Positions 31,235 through 42,750 of a stretch of DNA of 64,000 nucleotides are shown here, in pieces. Origin of the DNA: Diphasiastrum complanatum (lineage: Eukaryota > Streptophyta > Lycopodiopsida > Lycopodiales > Lycopodiaceae); assembly GCA_029204225.1 (NCBI GenBank), contig CM055103.1:56687078-56751077 (forward strand), written 5' to 3'. The translations under genes and the position numbers were made by a program. Under the pieces are notes generated by a model. The model was given only the letters and a program-made list of their open reading frames with translations. It was not told the DNA's origin and made no database searches. Numbering within the stretch: position 1 is the stretch's first letter; every line of letters starts with the position of its first letter.

Positions 31235-33610
31235 CTGTGTTCCTGTGCAAAGCAAATTCGAAGTCTCAAATCTTTGAACAGAGATAAAACCCCTAGTCCT
31301 GACGGGGTCACTCTGGATTTCTTCTTTGCTCACTGGAATATAGTTGGTCATTCCCTGCTTCTTGCTACTAACATTGTGATTGAGACGGGTTCCTTCCCTT
31401 CCTCCTGTTCTAAGGGGTTGATCAAATTCATTCCTAAGACCGAGTCCCCCTCTAAGATCGCTGACTACCATCCTCTTAATATGTTGAACACCTCGTAGAA
31501 GATTGTGGTGAAGGCTATTGCCAAAAGGGTAGCCCCACTCCTTCCCTCTCATATTTCCAAATGCCAAACTGATTTTGTTAAAGGTAGATCATTGTTTGAT
31601 AACATTCTTAATGTTTGGTCTACCATTGATGCTGCTTTATGGTTTAGTTATCCGGCTTCATTTTTTAAGATTGACTTTGATAAAGCTTTTGATCGTATCG
31701 GCTGGAATTGCATTATTGCCTGTTGCTCTTCTTTTGGCCTCCTTGACTATCTCACGAAACTTATACGTGTCCTTTTCGCTTCTACCTCCTCTTCCATTCT
31801 CTTTTAGGGTGTCCTTTCGCCGTCCTTCTTTGTTTCTCGTGGCATCAGACAGAGTTGTCCACTCTCCCCCTATCTTTTTGTTATTGCCACTGAGCCGCTT
31901 ATTTTTCACCTTATTAAGCTTAACTCCTCCCCTTCTTTCCGTCCTTTCATTTTTCGTGATGTTCTTCTTGGTCCCCAGTTATTTGCTGACGATCTAGCTT
32001 GCGTCATAGAACTTCATCATCACTCTGCCTCTCTTATTTTGATGGAATTGCATCATTTTTGTGACTTTTCCGACTCTTTGATTAACTCCCAGAAAACAGA
32101 CATCATTGTCCTTTCTCATGACTCTCCGCCTGCTTGGTGCATGGATCTTGGGCTTAACGTTTTACCTCACGATACCATTTTTCGTTATCTAGGTTTTCCT
32201 TTGGTGCCTCTCTATCTAATAGAGATCGTTTTAACTGGATCATTGAGAGAATTAAGAATAAAATTCTTCTTTGGAACTCTTCAAACCTTTTTTTTGCTGT
32301 TAGGCTCATTGTTCCCAAGCATATCATCTCCTCCTACTTCACCCACTTCCTTCTCATTTGGTTTCTCACTCCTTCCTACTCTCTTTCAATTGCTAAGTTA
32401 TTCAGAAAATTTCTTTGGAACAAGCGTCTTAGTCTTCTAAACTGGGATATTTGCTCCGCTCACAAGAAGCTGGGAGGTCTTGGTCTCCTTGATCCCTCTA
32501 CTACTGCTCTCTCTCTCCTCTTCAGACGTATACATTTCAATTTTACTTGTCCTCAACCTTGGGCCCTTATGATGACCTCTGTTCTTCCTCCTCTTCCTTC
32601 TTCGGTTGGCTATGACTTTACTCGCTCTTTTGTTCATTTTTCGATTTCTCTTCCTCCTATGTTTGAATCTATTTATAGGGTCCTCCTCTCCATGCGCGAT
32701 CTTACTTCTTGGACTGGTGGTAGTACTATCTCTCCCTTGGAATCTCTTTGGTTTTCCAAAGCGATTACCATTAATTCTAAGCCGCTTGCTCTGATTGAAC
32801 AGAGACTCTACAGAAATCTTACTCGCAAGGGTCTAACCACTTGAGAACATATCATGAATTCCGTTTACGCTTTCCCGTCTCAAAGAAGAATTAGGTCTTT
32901 CTTCCCGCGAAATCAATTTTCCCTCCTTTGCTTTTTCACATGGTGATCTTGGACAACTTTCTACTTCTTCCCCTTTTGCCTGTAATAATAAATGGTTATT
33001 TAAAGCCCTTGATAAGACTGGGAAGATATCCTATTCCTCTATCTTTGTTGCCACTTTCTCTTGGTACAATTCCAGATGGAATCTCTCTGATTCCCCCTCC
33101 CGTTGGAAAAAAAGATTTCGTCTCACTCACAAGATTAAAACTAGTAAGCTTAGAATCTTCTCTCTCGGGATACTTCAACTCTCTCTTCCTATCCGAGCAA
33201 CTATAAAGGTGACGTCTCGCATGTCTGCTCCAAATGCAAAACATTAGAAGAGAATATGATTCACCTATTCTTTTTTTGTTATGCTCCTCTTTGGAAATCT
33301 GTTGCTGACCTTTTCATTGCTCGTTTTCATGTCAGATTTAGAAGATTCAGCCATACAGACCTATTGTTAAATGATATCACTTTTGAGGATGTTATGGTTA
33401 ATTCTTATTGGCAGTGCATTAGAGGTATTACTCTTTGGAACATTTGGTTGGATAGGAATTGTAGGGAATTTGGGAACGGTGATTTTACCATTTCCCCCCT
33501 ATTATTCAAAGAAGCTGATAGACTTGTGCTACTCTGATGTTTTTATGTTCTATGTACGTTGTAAAAATTTCCTAATCTATGGTCAACCATTTCGAGAGAA
33601 AAAAAAGAGA
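31235..33610 (+). mobile_element. LINE (L1-like) ORF2, 5' truncated, decayed
   Basis: No endonuclease domain. RT begins with SLNRDKTPSPDGVTLDFF, followed by FIPKTESPSKIADYHPLNML and FFKIDFDKAFDRIGWNCI (Asp). GIRQSCPLSPYLFVIATEPL is near 31845 and the catalytic LFADDLA near 31980-32000. A long tail leads to a zf-RVT-like zinc motif near 33210-33300 (SHVCSKCKTLEENMIHLFFF, then C). Stops at about 31498 and 31806 and several frameshifts break it. An A-rich run at 33599-33606 may be the worn poly(A) end. 5' truncation is typical of target-primed reverse transcription. Confidence 0.87.
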
Positions 33611-33611
33611 G

Positions 33612-33870
33612 TTCAAAATTGAAGTTATTTTAAAGAAGGGAAAGCAACACTACCTAGTAGATCATTTGTCACAAATCTGAAACGTACCTTCTTATAATGA
33701 GTATAAGAGGAACTATTAGATGTCGTGCTCTTTAGGGCGGATTTAGTGTTGAATAGAGTATTTAATGATAAGCAAACCACCTTCCAAGATGAATATTAGG
33801 CTGATGCAAGCTGATTATTGAAGATGATTCCTTATTCACAAGTTAGCTATATAGGCTAAATCTTTTGATC
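33612..33870 (+). pseudogene. Gypsy RNaseH end fragment
   Basis: Reads FKIEVILKKGKQHYLVDHLS and QI, then a stop. This matches the end of Gypsy RNaseH (EVI-x-K-G-K-x-x-x-x-D-H-L-S). Another frame gives LLDVVLFRADLVLNRVFN, like the linker to integrase (compare ELLDACLF at 45663-46022). It starts immediately after the LINE's A-rich end, so the LINE probably inserted into an old Gypsy copy. Confidence 0.6.
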
Positions 33871-36480
33871 ATTTTGCCATACAACAACACAATTCAATAG
33901 AGGTCATTTGTACATCATTAAATAATCAGCAGCTAGATTTATTCACTTGCCAAATCAAGTACAAGTCAATCAAAGAACAAACCTAGCTACAACTTTAAGC
34001 CCCCCCCCATGTGAACTTAGAATATAAACCTCAAAGATCCTTAGATTCATGGGAAGGAGAGGGCTTCCAAAAGTCATAAAACACAAATGAGCCACAAGAC
34101 GAGAACTTCACGAATTTGAATGCTTATGTAATTTGTTATCTCCGTATGAAAGCCTTCACTAAACTACTTGCTACCCCTCTTAGCTAAAGGTTACCTTTTC
34201 AGTAGGGACTGTGGGACCTCATGAGGGATTCACCTGAATTTACTAAATTAATGTCTTATCATTGAACACCTGCATAATTATCGCCAGAAGTAGTCAAAAT
34301 CGACATTCAAGACAAAAGGAATTAAAGTTTTTTATGCAGAATAAGTATTATTATGTTACTGTTTTATTAGACTGGCCCACTAATAGCACTTGTAGTTATT
34401 TTTTGAGTGCTGAGCTCTACAAATGTTATCTTGAAGTACATAAGACTACATGTTTTTTGTATCTAGGGAATCAATAGGCATATTCATGAAAACATAGTAC
34501 ACCTTTGAACCTTGCCAGATTGCTTTATATCCTTGAAAGTTCTCAATTCTCATTGCTAGAAGATTTTGCCATGAAACAAAGAGTTTAACGCAATTACCAT
34601 AATAAACCTTGACTAGAAAACATATTTTATATATACAAAAATATTTAGCCAAAGTCTGAGTTGGTCCCAAATATGCAAGCAGCTTCACTGACACTTGTGT
34701 CAATGTAAACCTTCTTTTCACAAATGCCGAACCAAAAATAAAGTCTATAATGGGTTTATAAGCAGAAAGCTAAGTACAAATATCTGAACACAAGGTAAAG
34801 CTAAAGCAGATGCCAAAGATAGCTATCAATTGCCAAAAGAGAAATGCTGTGCATATTAAAAATCTGCTCTTCTTGCTAGTGAATTCCCATTTTCTCTTTC
34901 ATCCAGCCGAAATGTTGCATTCCATTAAGCTGGCATGGAGAAAGGCTGCAAAAGCAATGTTGTAGGAAGGCCCAGAGATGATCTGAAAGGGTTGCAGAGA
35001 TTTGTCTTTCTTGCAAAAAAATGACAGTGAATAAGGTGCCTAATAACAACAAAAAGGGGATGGTTCAACAAAACTTTACCAACCTTGCATATGCCCTGTC
35101 ACATAAGCTCCAGGGGTTCGTGACATGATTGAAAGAGCAAGCAAATGTCACAAACGAGTAAATGAGATACAACAATCATGATCCCTGATGTATCCTATAT
35201 CCATGTGCTCAAGTTTGGACAATTTAACAGCACATAATTCGTAGGTCACAACTTGTGTTCAAACATGATTTGCCCCTTTGCTCTTTCCAGCATACTTTGC
35301 CTATCAAATTTGAGCACTACTATAGTCTCACCTCTTTTGAACTTGATTTTGCTACCTGCCCTACACTAGCCTCCATATCCTTTAATCTAGATCGGTAGAT
35401 TTATAAAACATTACTAGTTCAGTAGCTCCATACTCATCCCTGACTGTCCTAACTTCCAGACGAATATGCGACAAGCATGCCAACAAAAGTAAGACAAAAT
35501 TTAAATTACAGTCATGGTGATTAACCAAATCCATCAAGACTGCGAATTGGTGGAACCTAGGTGTAAATCATAGATAGGATTATGTCAATGTGACAAAAAA
35601 TTTACAAACTTATAAAGCTTCACCTAGGTGTAGATCACAACTTAACAAAATAAGATTATGTCAATGTGACAAAAATTTTACAAACTTATAAAGCTGAGAT
35701 AAGACCTCAATTTAAATCCACTCAAAATGACTCCATCAAAAGATGAATTTTCAAAAATCATCATACTTGTAGAGTCTAACCGCACTTGATTATCCAAGAG
35801 ATTGAGGCAAGTCCAACGCTTATCCCAATAAAAAAGATGCTTAAGCCAGTAGGATTGGATGAAAAGTGCCTAAAATGTGACCTTTGCCAGAAATTTTAGA
35901 TCACATGTTTTCCAGCCACGCAACCACTACAATCAAGCTCGGTTCACTTCAACAAGACTCGCAAGCCTTCAACTATCAATCACTTAATCATGTATTTCAT
36001 ACATCCACCTCAAGTCACCTTTTTGCTCTAAGAAATCAGAAAAAACTTTCAGAAAGTAACAATCAGCAAATTGTTGAACAACGCTTTGTACTCCAGGGTT
36101 AAACACACAAAATCAGAGTTAAATAGCTCCCAATCTGCACAGTTATTCCAATTTCAAGATTTCCAGTGTATTAGCTATTTCAGAAAGTTCAGAGCTTCAG
36201 GAGCTTGCAGATTAGTTTAACAAGCTAAAGCCAAATGAACCGATAAGGAAAGGTTTAAAGAAAACTATGCGCCTCCAAAATTTAAGACAGCATAGTTGGT
36301 GAAGAAAATAAAATCGACCCCACCTTTTCAACTACATCAAAATCAAGAATTCTAGATACAAAATCTGCAGCTGTACATGCACATAAACTTTGATATTGTT
36401 GAAAGGAATGGTACTTGTTAAATCTAAGAGTCAATTTAACATGCGTTTCACTATTCAATAGTACCATAAACATCCTACGA
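33871..36480. other. No gene recognised; intergenic 3' of CUL3
   Basis: AT-rich, short frames only, no transposon motif seen. It contains the direct repeat at 35555-35695. The part nearest 36865 may hold the CUL3 3' untranslated region; I found no convincing polyadenylation signal. Confidence 0.35.
35555..35695 (+). repeat. Two tandem copies of a 67-74 bp unit
   Basis: Both copies begin ACCTAGGTGTA and end ACAAACTTATAAAGCT, sharing GATTATGTCAATGTGAC between. The second copy has a 7-bp longer middle. No coding sense. Confidence 0.9.
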
Positions 36481-36865
36481 AGCTTTTTCAGAGCTCTTAA
36501 ATGATGTCATGTGAGATGAGGAAAGAGTCAGCCCACTCCATGTCCAAAAATTGTCGGCCATCATCCAAAGTGAAAGCAAAACCTGCTTACAGGGTGGCAA
36601 AGCATGTAGTTGCATCGTGAAGAATCCCAATCACACAACCTTTGACCATGTCCATACATTCTTTGGAACAGAGAAACCATTTCTTCTGAACCTTCATGCA
36701 GAATCCCAGGAAAAAATATCTTTTCTTCCCAAATGAACTTCTCAAGTAGCTAGAGATTGGGTTCGATACTTTGCAAAGTTGTACCAACTGGTTGAAGTTA
36801 GAGCTGCACAAAGCCTTATCGATGCTTTCTAGCAAACATGTTCTCTCATCCTTAAACATCATCAA

Positions 36866-39800
36866 TTATGCCAAGTAACGATAGACTTTCCTGTCAATTT
36901 TGTCCCTCTCCAGAAACTCCCTCTCAATTAAGGATTCAAGACGCTTCTTAATAACGGCAGGATTTGGTAAGAAACGTGCTTGAAGCTGTTTTGTCACCTC
37001 GGAAACAATGTTGTTATGGTCCAAAACACGCCTTGCCTTCAAGATTCTCACGATTGCTGCTTCTATCTGCGGTTTTCTGTCTTCCTCCACTTTTTGACGG
37101 GTCTCTACTTTTTCAGGTTCGCTTTCCTTCTGTGCAACCACAGTACTGATTTTCACCTTGTAAAACTTACTGCTGAACTTGTCATTATAAGTGAAGACAT
37201 CTTCCTCACTTATATCCTTGCTCATAGGCTCTTTCCGCAGTATATTTTTACCTTTTACACAAGCCAAAGATTGCAAGTTCCTCTTAAGATCCAGCGAGGG
37301 TATATCTGTTGCTTGTTCAATATCTTTGTAGCTCAAACTATCTGTCTGATTGAAGAGCATAAGGATGCACATCTGGTAAGTGGACACATTGAGCTCATGC
37401 TTCTGGCCACTTCCAAAAGTGGCTTTCAAATCTGCCGTACCCATGTTGGTTTGCCAAGTCAAACGACGACCCGTATGTGTAGATAGATAGTATGCCTTGA
37501 ACTTGTCACAGACAGATAAAATCTCTGTTGGAAGGTTGCACTTTGCCCCTGACTGAGTAGGCCATGAGCCAGTAGTCAGGACCTGCACTGTCAGAGCTGG
37601 ACCCTCGTTTGAGTCACCACCGCAATTGAACCCCAGCATTGTATCTCTAGATGTCTTCATGTCAGTAAACATCCCCTCAAGCTTTGAGGTAAACTGGTAG
37701 CCACATTCTGTCTTTAATTTCACAATAAGGCTCCTTTCTGCATCATCAGAAACAGTTCTACCTGACAAAAGCCTCTTTGCAAGATGCTGCTTATAATACT
37801 TCTCAAAAACATCCTTTTCTTGCAAGTAACGAAACAACATCATGACTTTGTCAAGGACAGTTTCTGCATCCTCTTCACTAACGCCCTTGAGACCCTTTCG
37901 AAGTTTGTCATCAACAAAAAGTGAAATAAACTCAGGGGACCTAACATTCAAATTAATGAAATGTTCAAAAGCTGAATTTAAAGCATTTTGAAAAGTCTTG
38001 TCATTGTTAAAAGATGAGCTGATTATTTTATCGTACTTATCCTTCTCATCAAGTAAGCGTTGGACAAAGTCTACTGGATCTTTCTGCCTCTCAGGATCTG
38101 TAACAAGCTGTTTTCCAGTTTCTCGTAAATGTGCAGACATAACATCTCGAATTGTTGAGAGGCCTGTGGATACACGTCGAAAAAGAGCATACATGCGTGC
38201 TAAGTCACTATACTTATCATCAGTAAGCATTGGAATAAGGCCAGAACTCTCCATCTCTACCAAAAGTTTCATGTGATTGAATATCATCTCCTTCTCCACC
38301 ACGGCCGTGATCTTTGACTCACTCTTCGTATCCAAGTACTGTGACACCCGTTCTATTTCTTCATTTAATCTTCTCTCTGCTTTTTTTAGATAGTCAGCAC
38401 AATCACTTGTTTCAATGAACTGCTGGGACTCTAATCTGTAAAAGTCTGCTGCAGCATCCAAGAAAGGCCTCTCAAACTCTTCCTGATAAACAGTAGATCC
38501 AAGATCCATCAGCATCTTTGTGATGTTACGCATTAAACCTCGGTTGATAACTTCCCCTGTGCGTTCTCGATGTACAAGGTCCAGTAGAGTGTCCAGCAAG
38601 CGATCTCTTATTTTTGGAGATCTTACAATATTATCTCTCCACAGATTTAAACCAAGCTCATGCACAGGAGTCTTATTGTAATTTGCAACATATGTTCTAT
38701 CCATATACATAAGAATGTCCCTGATCATCTGCAAAGCTTTGTTGTGTTCCATCCACTTACTGTTCATTTCTTCCAAAAACAAACCTCCTTGGGCAGCTTC
38801 AATCAATCTTCCAATCTCTTGCAAATGCTGCGTCATCGTATTTAGAAGACCATAATACAGCTTGTCCCCGTATTTGTGAAGCACCATATTGTATGCACTC
38901 CTGCAAAGAGAACCCACACTCCATGAGACACACACACGGACACACACAATGCATATAATTAGCCGCTACGAATACTTGTTGTATCTGGATCTGAACTTCA
39001 AAAAAGACCTTAAAAACAACATCATTGATGCTCAATTGATGTGTTTTAAAAAGCATACATAAGACCCAAAAAAACAACATCATTGATGCTCAACCTTTTA
39101 CATACAGAGAAACTATTTATAGGCCAGTACGTAAAATAGAGTAGGCTGTCACAAATATAATAACGTAAAGCCCCGAGCAAAATAGAATGCAACCTAAAAA
39201 TTTTATTTTAGGTTCCATCAATAAGATGAACTCAATGTTTAGCAGAGGTATCATGTCCTAGCTAGTAAATTCATAAGTAAAAGGCTAGAAACCACATAAG
39301 ATTATATGCACGTTCAAAATTCAAGCAATCTTGTGCATTCATTAGACACAAAAATAAAAAAAACTATTTTATTATTGCTGCACTCTCTCCCGACAATTTT
39401 GGGCAGGAACTCAGCCCCACAGAATTGGAGGTTTGACGCCAAGGCGCAGACCGGTCAAAATCCGCCTGAATTAGATTTACGGAACTCTCAGGAACCGGGG
39501 CTGCTTTATGGGGTGGTGCCAGCGAAGCTCAGAATGTTCCCTCCCAGTAACTAACAATGATAAAATGGAGGGATCTTGGAGTGAACATTTGGCGGATGAG
39601 AGGCGTCTCCTCTCACATGGATTACTTTGAACCCTTGTCAAGCAGTGAGTGGAACGGAAAAGCAAACGAAACAATACAAGTGTCTGTTTGCGCGCTCTCT
39701 CTCTCAATTAGCTATGTCAACTGGTTCAAACCCTCGGTCTTCATCTATGCCAGGAGACATTTGAATTCTAAGGGAAGGACCATGAAACATAGCCAAAGTC

Positions 39801-40369
39801 AAGCATAAGCCAAAGAACAATCCCAAGTACGTGCAAATCAGTATCTCTCAGCCACAGAAACAACTACCGCACGTACAGAAACATAGTAAATAAAAAGTAT
39901 AAGGCATCCTATCATATGTAGTATTTCAAAACCATAGTCAAAATCAAGCATAAACACGCAGACACTGCAAAAACTTACATAACACTATCAAGTATGTGCA
40001 AAACAGTTATCTCTCAGCCACTGAAACCAAAACAACTGCGACACAGAAACATACTAAACGAAACCAGTAAGGCATGCTACCATGTGGTATTTCAAAACCC
40101 TAAAGGACAAGAGGTTGCAAGTACAATGACCAGAATCAGAAGAGAACAATCCAAACCTAATTTACATTACTCCAAATTCATCAAACAGAAGCAAAATGTG
40201 GCACAAACCTGTAGAGCTCCTCAAAACTGAGGTTACTAGCGTTGTGATTGTAAATTTGATGGATTGCATCCTCCAGGATCTTCCAGGTCCTCTCAGGATA
40301 TCTTGGATCCATCTCCACTTTATGCTTAAACGGCTCAATCTTAAAATTCTTCTTCTTCGGCTGACTCAT
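36866..40369 (-). CDS. CUL3: Cullin-3, two exons (40369-40209 joined to 38900-36866)
   Basis: Scaffold of CRL3 ubiquitin ligases: the N-terminal cullin repeats hold BTB substrate adaptors and the C-terminus holds RBX1 and NEDD8. Exon 1 starts MSQPKKKNFKIEPFKHKVEM and ends LSFEELYR at a GT donor. Exon 2 starts SAYNMVLHKYG after a TTGCAG acceptor; the split Arg codon keeps frame. The join gives 731 residues, the usual plant CUL3 length. The cullin-homology block contains LFRYLQEKDVFEKYY and QHLAKRLL. The C-terminal winged helix has IVRILKARRVLDHNN with the neddylation lysine at about 675, ending DRKVYRYLA. No stops or shifts, so the gene is live. The open frame extending to 38947 (MCVRVCV...) is intron read-through and is not the N-terminus. 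Confidence 0.97.
38901..40208 (-). other. CUL3 intron 1, 1308 bp
   Basis: GT donor at 40208-40207 and AG acceptor at 38902-38901 (minus strand), with a pyrimidine-rich run before the AG (TTCTCTTTGCAG). It sits after the LSFEELYR codons, as I recall for plant CUL3 genes. The intron holds a tandem duplication at about 39795-40105 and a short repeated word near 39020 and 39070. No gene on either strand is supported. Confidence 0.93.
39795..40105 (+). repeat. Imperfect tandem duplication inside CUL3 intron 1
   Basis: Two copies of about 150-160 bp share TCAAGCATAA, AAGTA(C/T)GTGCAAA, TATCTCTCAGCCAC, AAGGCAT and GTATTTCAAAACC in the same order, with scattered changes and indels. Non-coding. Confidence 0.8.
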
Positions 40370-40735
40370 TGTTTGCTCTCAAAAACAATTCCAACTCAAC
40401 TCTTCTTCTTCCTCCTCCTCTGCTCGCTATCGCCCTTCGATCGATCGATCGCGCTCTCTCTCTCTCTCTCTCGCTCTCTCTCTCTGGCTTTATTTTTCTC
40501 CAATTTATAGCGGCATCACGGAGGTCACATGCGGCGCGGTCCCATGCCTGTTTCGGGGGGTGACCGCGTGGCCCCATGAGGACGCAACACTGCGAGATAG
40601 CCACAAGGGCCCAAACGTCGAGTTGAGGGGGTTGAAGAGTGAGATTGAAGCCTGCTCAGTGGCCCATGCGTCGACATGTGACATCAACTTGATGGGCAGA
40701 TGGGCCTATGGCATTCATCCAGTTCTTCTGAGAAG
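40370..40735 (-). promoter_or_regulatory. CUL3 promoter and 5' leader
   Basis: On the minus strand a TATA box (TATAAATT, 40509 to 40502) is followed by a GA-rich leader: GA/CT tracts at about 40455-40490, then a GA-interspersed stretch to the ATG at 40369. The start would lie near 40475. Upstream are three TGGGCC-type boxes (40607-40613, 40661-40666, 40701-40706) like the site II elements bound by TCP factors in plant housekeeping promoters. This 225-bp block is GC-richer than its surroundings. Placement of the start is inferred from the TATA box. Confidence 0.6.
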
Positions 40736-41003
40736 TTGCTTGCTGATAAGCGGTGACATTTGGCCGTAAACAGTTCTATCTGCATAAATGAACATGACTG
40801 TCACTCTGTAGAAAGCGAAAAATGCAATTTTTGTGGAAATGCAACAGTGTCGCAAAATCTCATTTCCTGATTATTGGGGTAGCCCCACACTTTGCCAAAA
40901 TTATTTCCTTAACATTGGGACACTTTAAAAAATACGAAAAATGCAAAAAATGCGACACTGCATTTTTACTCGCAATTCCTAATAGGCAAAGAATAATCCA
41001 ACA
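40736..41003 (-). repeat. Copia A-like LTR fragment (U3 part) upstream of CUL3
   Basis: Reverse-complemented, it starts TGTTGGATTATTC at 41003 and follows the Copia A LTR: TGTCGCATTTTTTGC, TTGGCAAAGTGTGGGG, GTTCATTTATGCAGA and ACCGCTTATCAGC near 40740, where similarity stops. It covers only the part before the LTR TATA box. No internal Copia sequence is attached, so it is a truncated solo LTR, ending about 225 bp from the CUL3 TATA box. Confidence 0.85.
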
Positions 41004-41578
41004 AAGACTCCATTCTCACTTTCCAAATGGCAAAGTTAGTGGATGGTAGCCTCTCATTGGCTTCAAGCAAAAAACCACCCATTAATGCCATTTTTTAGTG
41101 AAAAATCACTTGAAACTTATTATAGTTTCACTTGGAGATCCGAACATAAGATGTCTTCTAGCAATTGAAAGCTTATAGACCCCACCCTATCACTCTTTGA
41201 ACAAATCTAGAATGATGGATTAATAGATTTCAATCTCTCACTTGCAAAATCAGTCCTTAATCTATAGTTATATGATTGATCTAAACCAAAAAAAAATTAA
41301 AGGAATAGAAACAATGCATGAGAAAGCTTGAAAAATGCACTAAATTGACTAGTTTTGGGTGTATGACGGTAATAATGTACCAAACTATAATTTATTACTC
41401 CAGAACAAGTACTGTATGGCCTTACATGTGTGGATAGTATTCCTGCACCCCACAACAAGATTTGGTACAATTATATTCACTCTAGCTATCCAATCAAACT
41501 CACCACCTCTAGATTAGTTAGTTTCCAAAAACGTACTAGGTGTAGTTTATGATCAATGCCATCAATGCTCTTGTACTT
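41004..41578. other. No gene recognised
   Basis: AT-rich spacer between an LTR fragment and a minus-strand primer site. It may be the untranslated leader of the Copia copy whose LTR lies to its right. Confidence 0.3.
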
Positions 41579-42135
41579 GGCCCTAATACCATGTCAAGAT
41601 TCAGAAAATGAGGACCAAGAATGGATCACAAACAGATCCACAAGAGAGATTGGGGGTTAGATTCAATTGATCTACCAATCTACACAAGATTAGTGCACTT
41701 TAGATCAATTTTACATCAAGAAATCTAACAAGAACAATCAGCAATGATCAAAACTAAGGCCTACTGATTTCACACGTGTGAAGACCAATACATGTACTGC
41801 CTGCAGATAGAGAAGTACTAACAAGTTAGAATGCTTAGAAATCACAAAACATCAAGACTAGCATTGAAATAACTCAAGATATGCCTCCAAAATCAAGATC
41901 TCACTTGATTAATGATTATGGCCAAATGTGGCTATAGATATACAAGTGTGGGAGCTCGAGCTGCTGCTGACTCAGCTGATCTGGCATGTGTAAGCATTGA
42001 ATACCACTTGCGTATTCAGTGTTCAAGAGATTAAGAACAAGTGTGTGTGTAAGATATAACATCAGAAGCTTATCAGAGATAGACGAAGTAGATGCCTTGT
42101 GCATTGATTCTTTATTGTCAGTAATAGGTTCATTT
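41579..42135 (-). repeat. Copia LTR remnant with primer-binding site
   Basis: GGCCCTAATACCA at 41579-41591 is the reverse complement of TGGTATTAGGGCC, a slightly changed initiator-tRNA primer site. The LTR would end (minus strand) ...CTTGACA at 41592 and extend right. Its GATCTA and GGGAGCTCGAGCTGC words resemble parts of the 43.9-44.2 kb and 46.6-47.3 kb LTRs. The far end is replaced by Copia A-like LTR sequence. Confidence 0.6.
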
Positions 42136-42139
42136 CTCT

Positions 42140-42690
42140 TACAGATTGAATTAGCTTTGTAGAGCACGTGGTTTCGCTATTGTCTTGTGCTCTACCGCAT
42201 TATTGACATGTATGTTTTGCTTTCTACGTTCAGATTTGTGTTGATATTGCTATGCTTATTTTCATTCTGTCTGACTTTCTTGTTGCTCAATCTGGTAATA
42301 TGTTCTTAGCGAGTTATTATTAGTCTAGCTGTTGACGACTAATATTTAGTCTTGCCTTTCACGACTAATTCGCGACTGATTATCAGTCTAGCTCTTTGTG
42401 AATCATTCGCGACAAATAATTTGTCTAGCTGTTCGCGATGAATTATTCTTCTGATGTTTTGTTAACGTTTGGCTACGTAATCAGAACAACCGTGATTTCT
42501 ATCACTAACGTTCCGTTCGTTTCGGATAGGCGTAGTCATGCTTAGGGAAAGAGTAATATAGCTCATTCTGTTGCGCACGAACACTTTCTGTTTGAGTTCG
42601 TTTCTCATTCGAGTTTTGAGTTCTCTTCTCTTCGTTTTCGTTTTCTTTTTGAGCTATTTTGGTTTCTCACGCACGACACACCCTCTTTCT
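42140..42690 (+). repeat. Copia A-like LTR, 3' part
   Basis: Shares with the end of the Copia A LTR the ordered words TTTGGCTACGTAATCA, CGTGATTTCTATCACTA, ATAGGCGTAGTCATGC and GCGCACGAA, plus the ACGACTAATTCGCGACT repeats. No primer site or internal region follows; minus-strand gag sequence begins right after. Orientation is opposite to the fragment at 40736-41003. Confidence 0.7.
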
Positions 42691-42750
42691 CCAACAACCC
42701 TAAGAACATAACCTTGGGCACTTTTACCACTTCCCCTCATGCTTGATTTC

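Noticed and set aside
36980-37486. 168-codon plus-strand frame
   Set aside because: Antisense shadow of the intact CUL3 coding sequence.
38901-38947. CUL3 start at MCVRVCVSWS, as the long minus-strand frame suggests
   Set aside because: The first residues are intron read-through. A clean TTGCAG acceptor at 38901 and an upstream exon (40369-40209) with the conserved cullin N-terminus give the right length and frame.
40341-40604. Minus-strand 87-codon frame over the CUL3 leader
   Set aside because: It reads the GA-rich 5' leader and overlaps the real start codon region; no motif.
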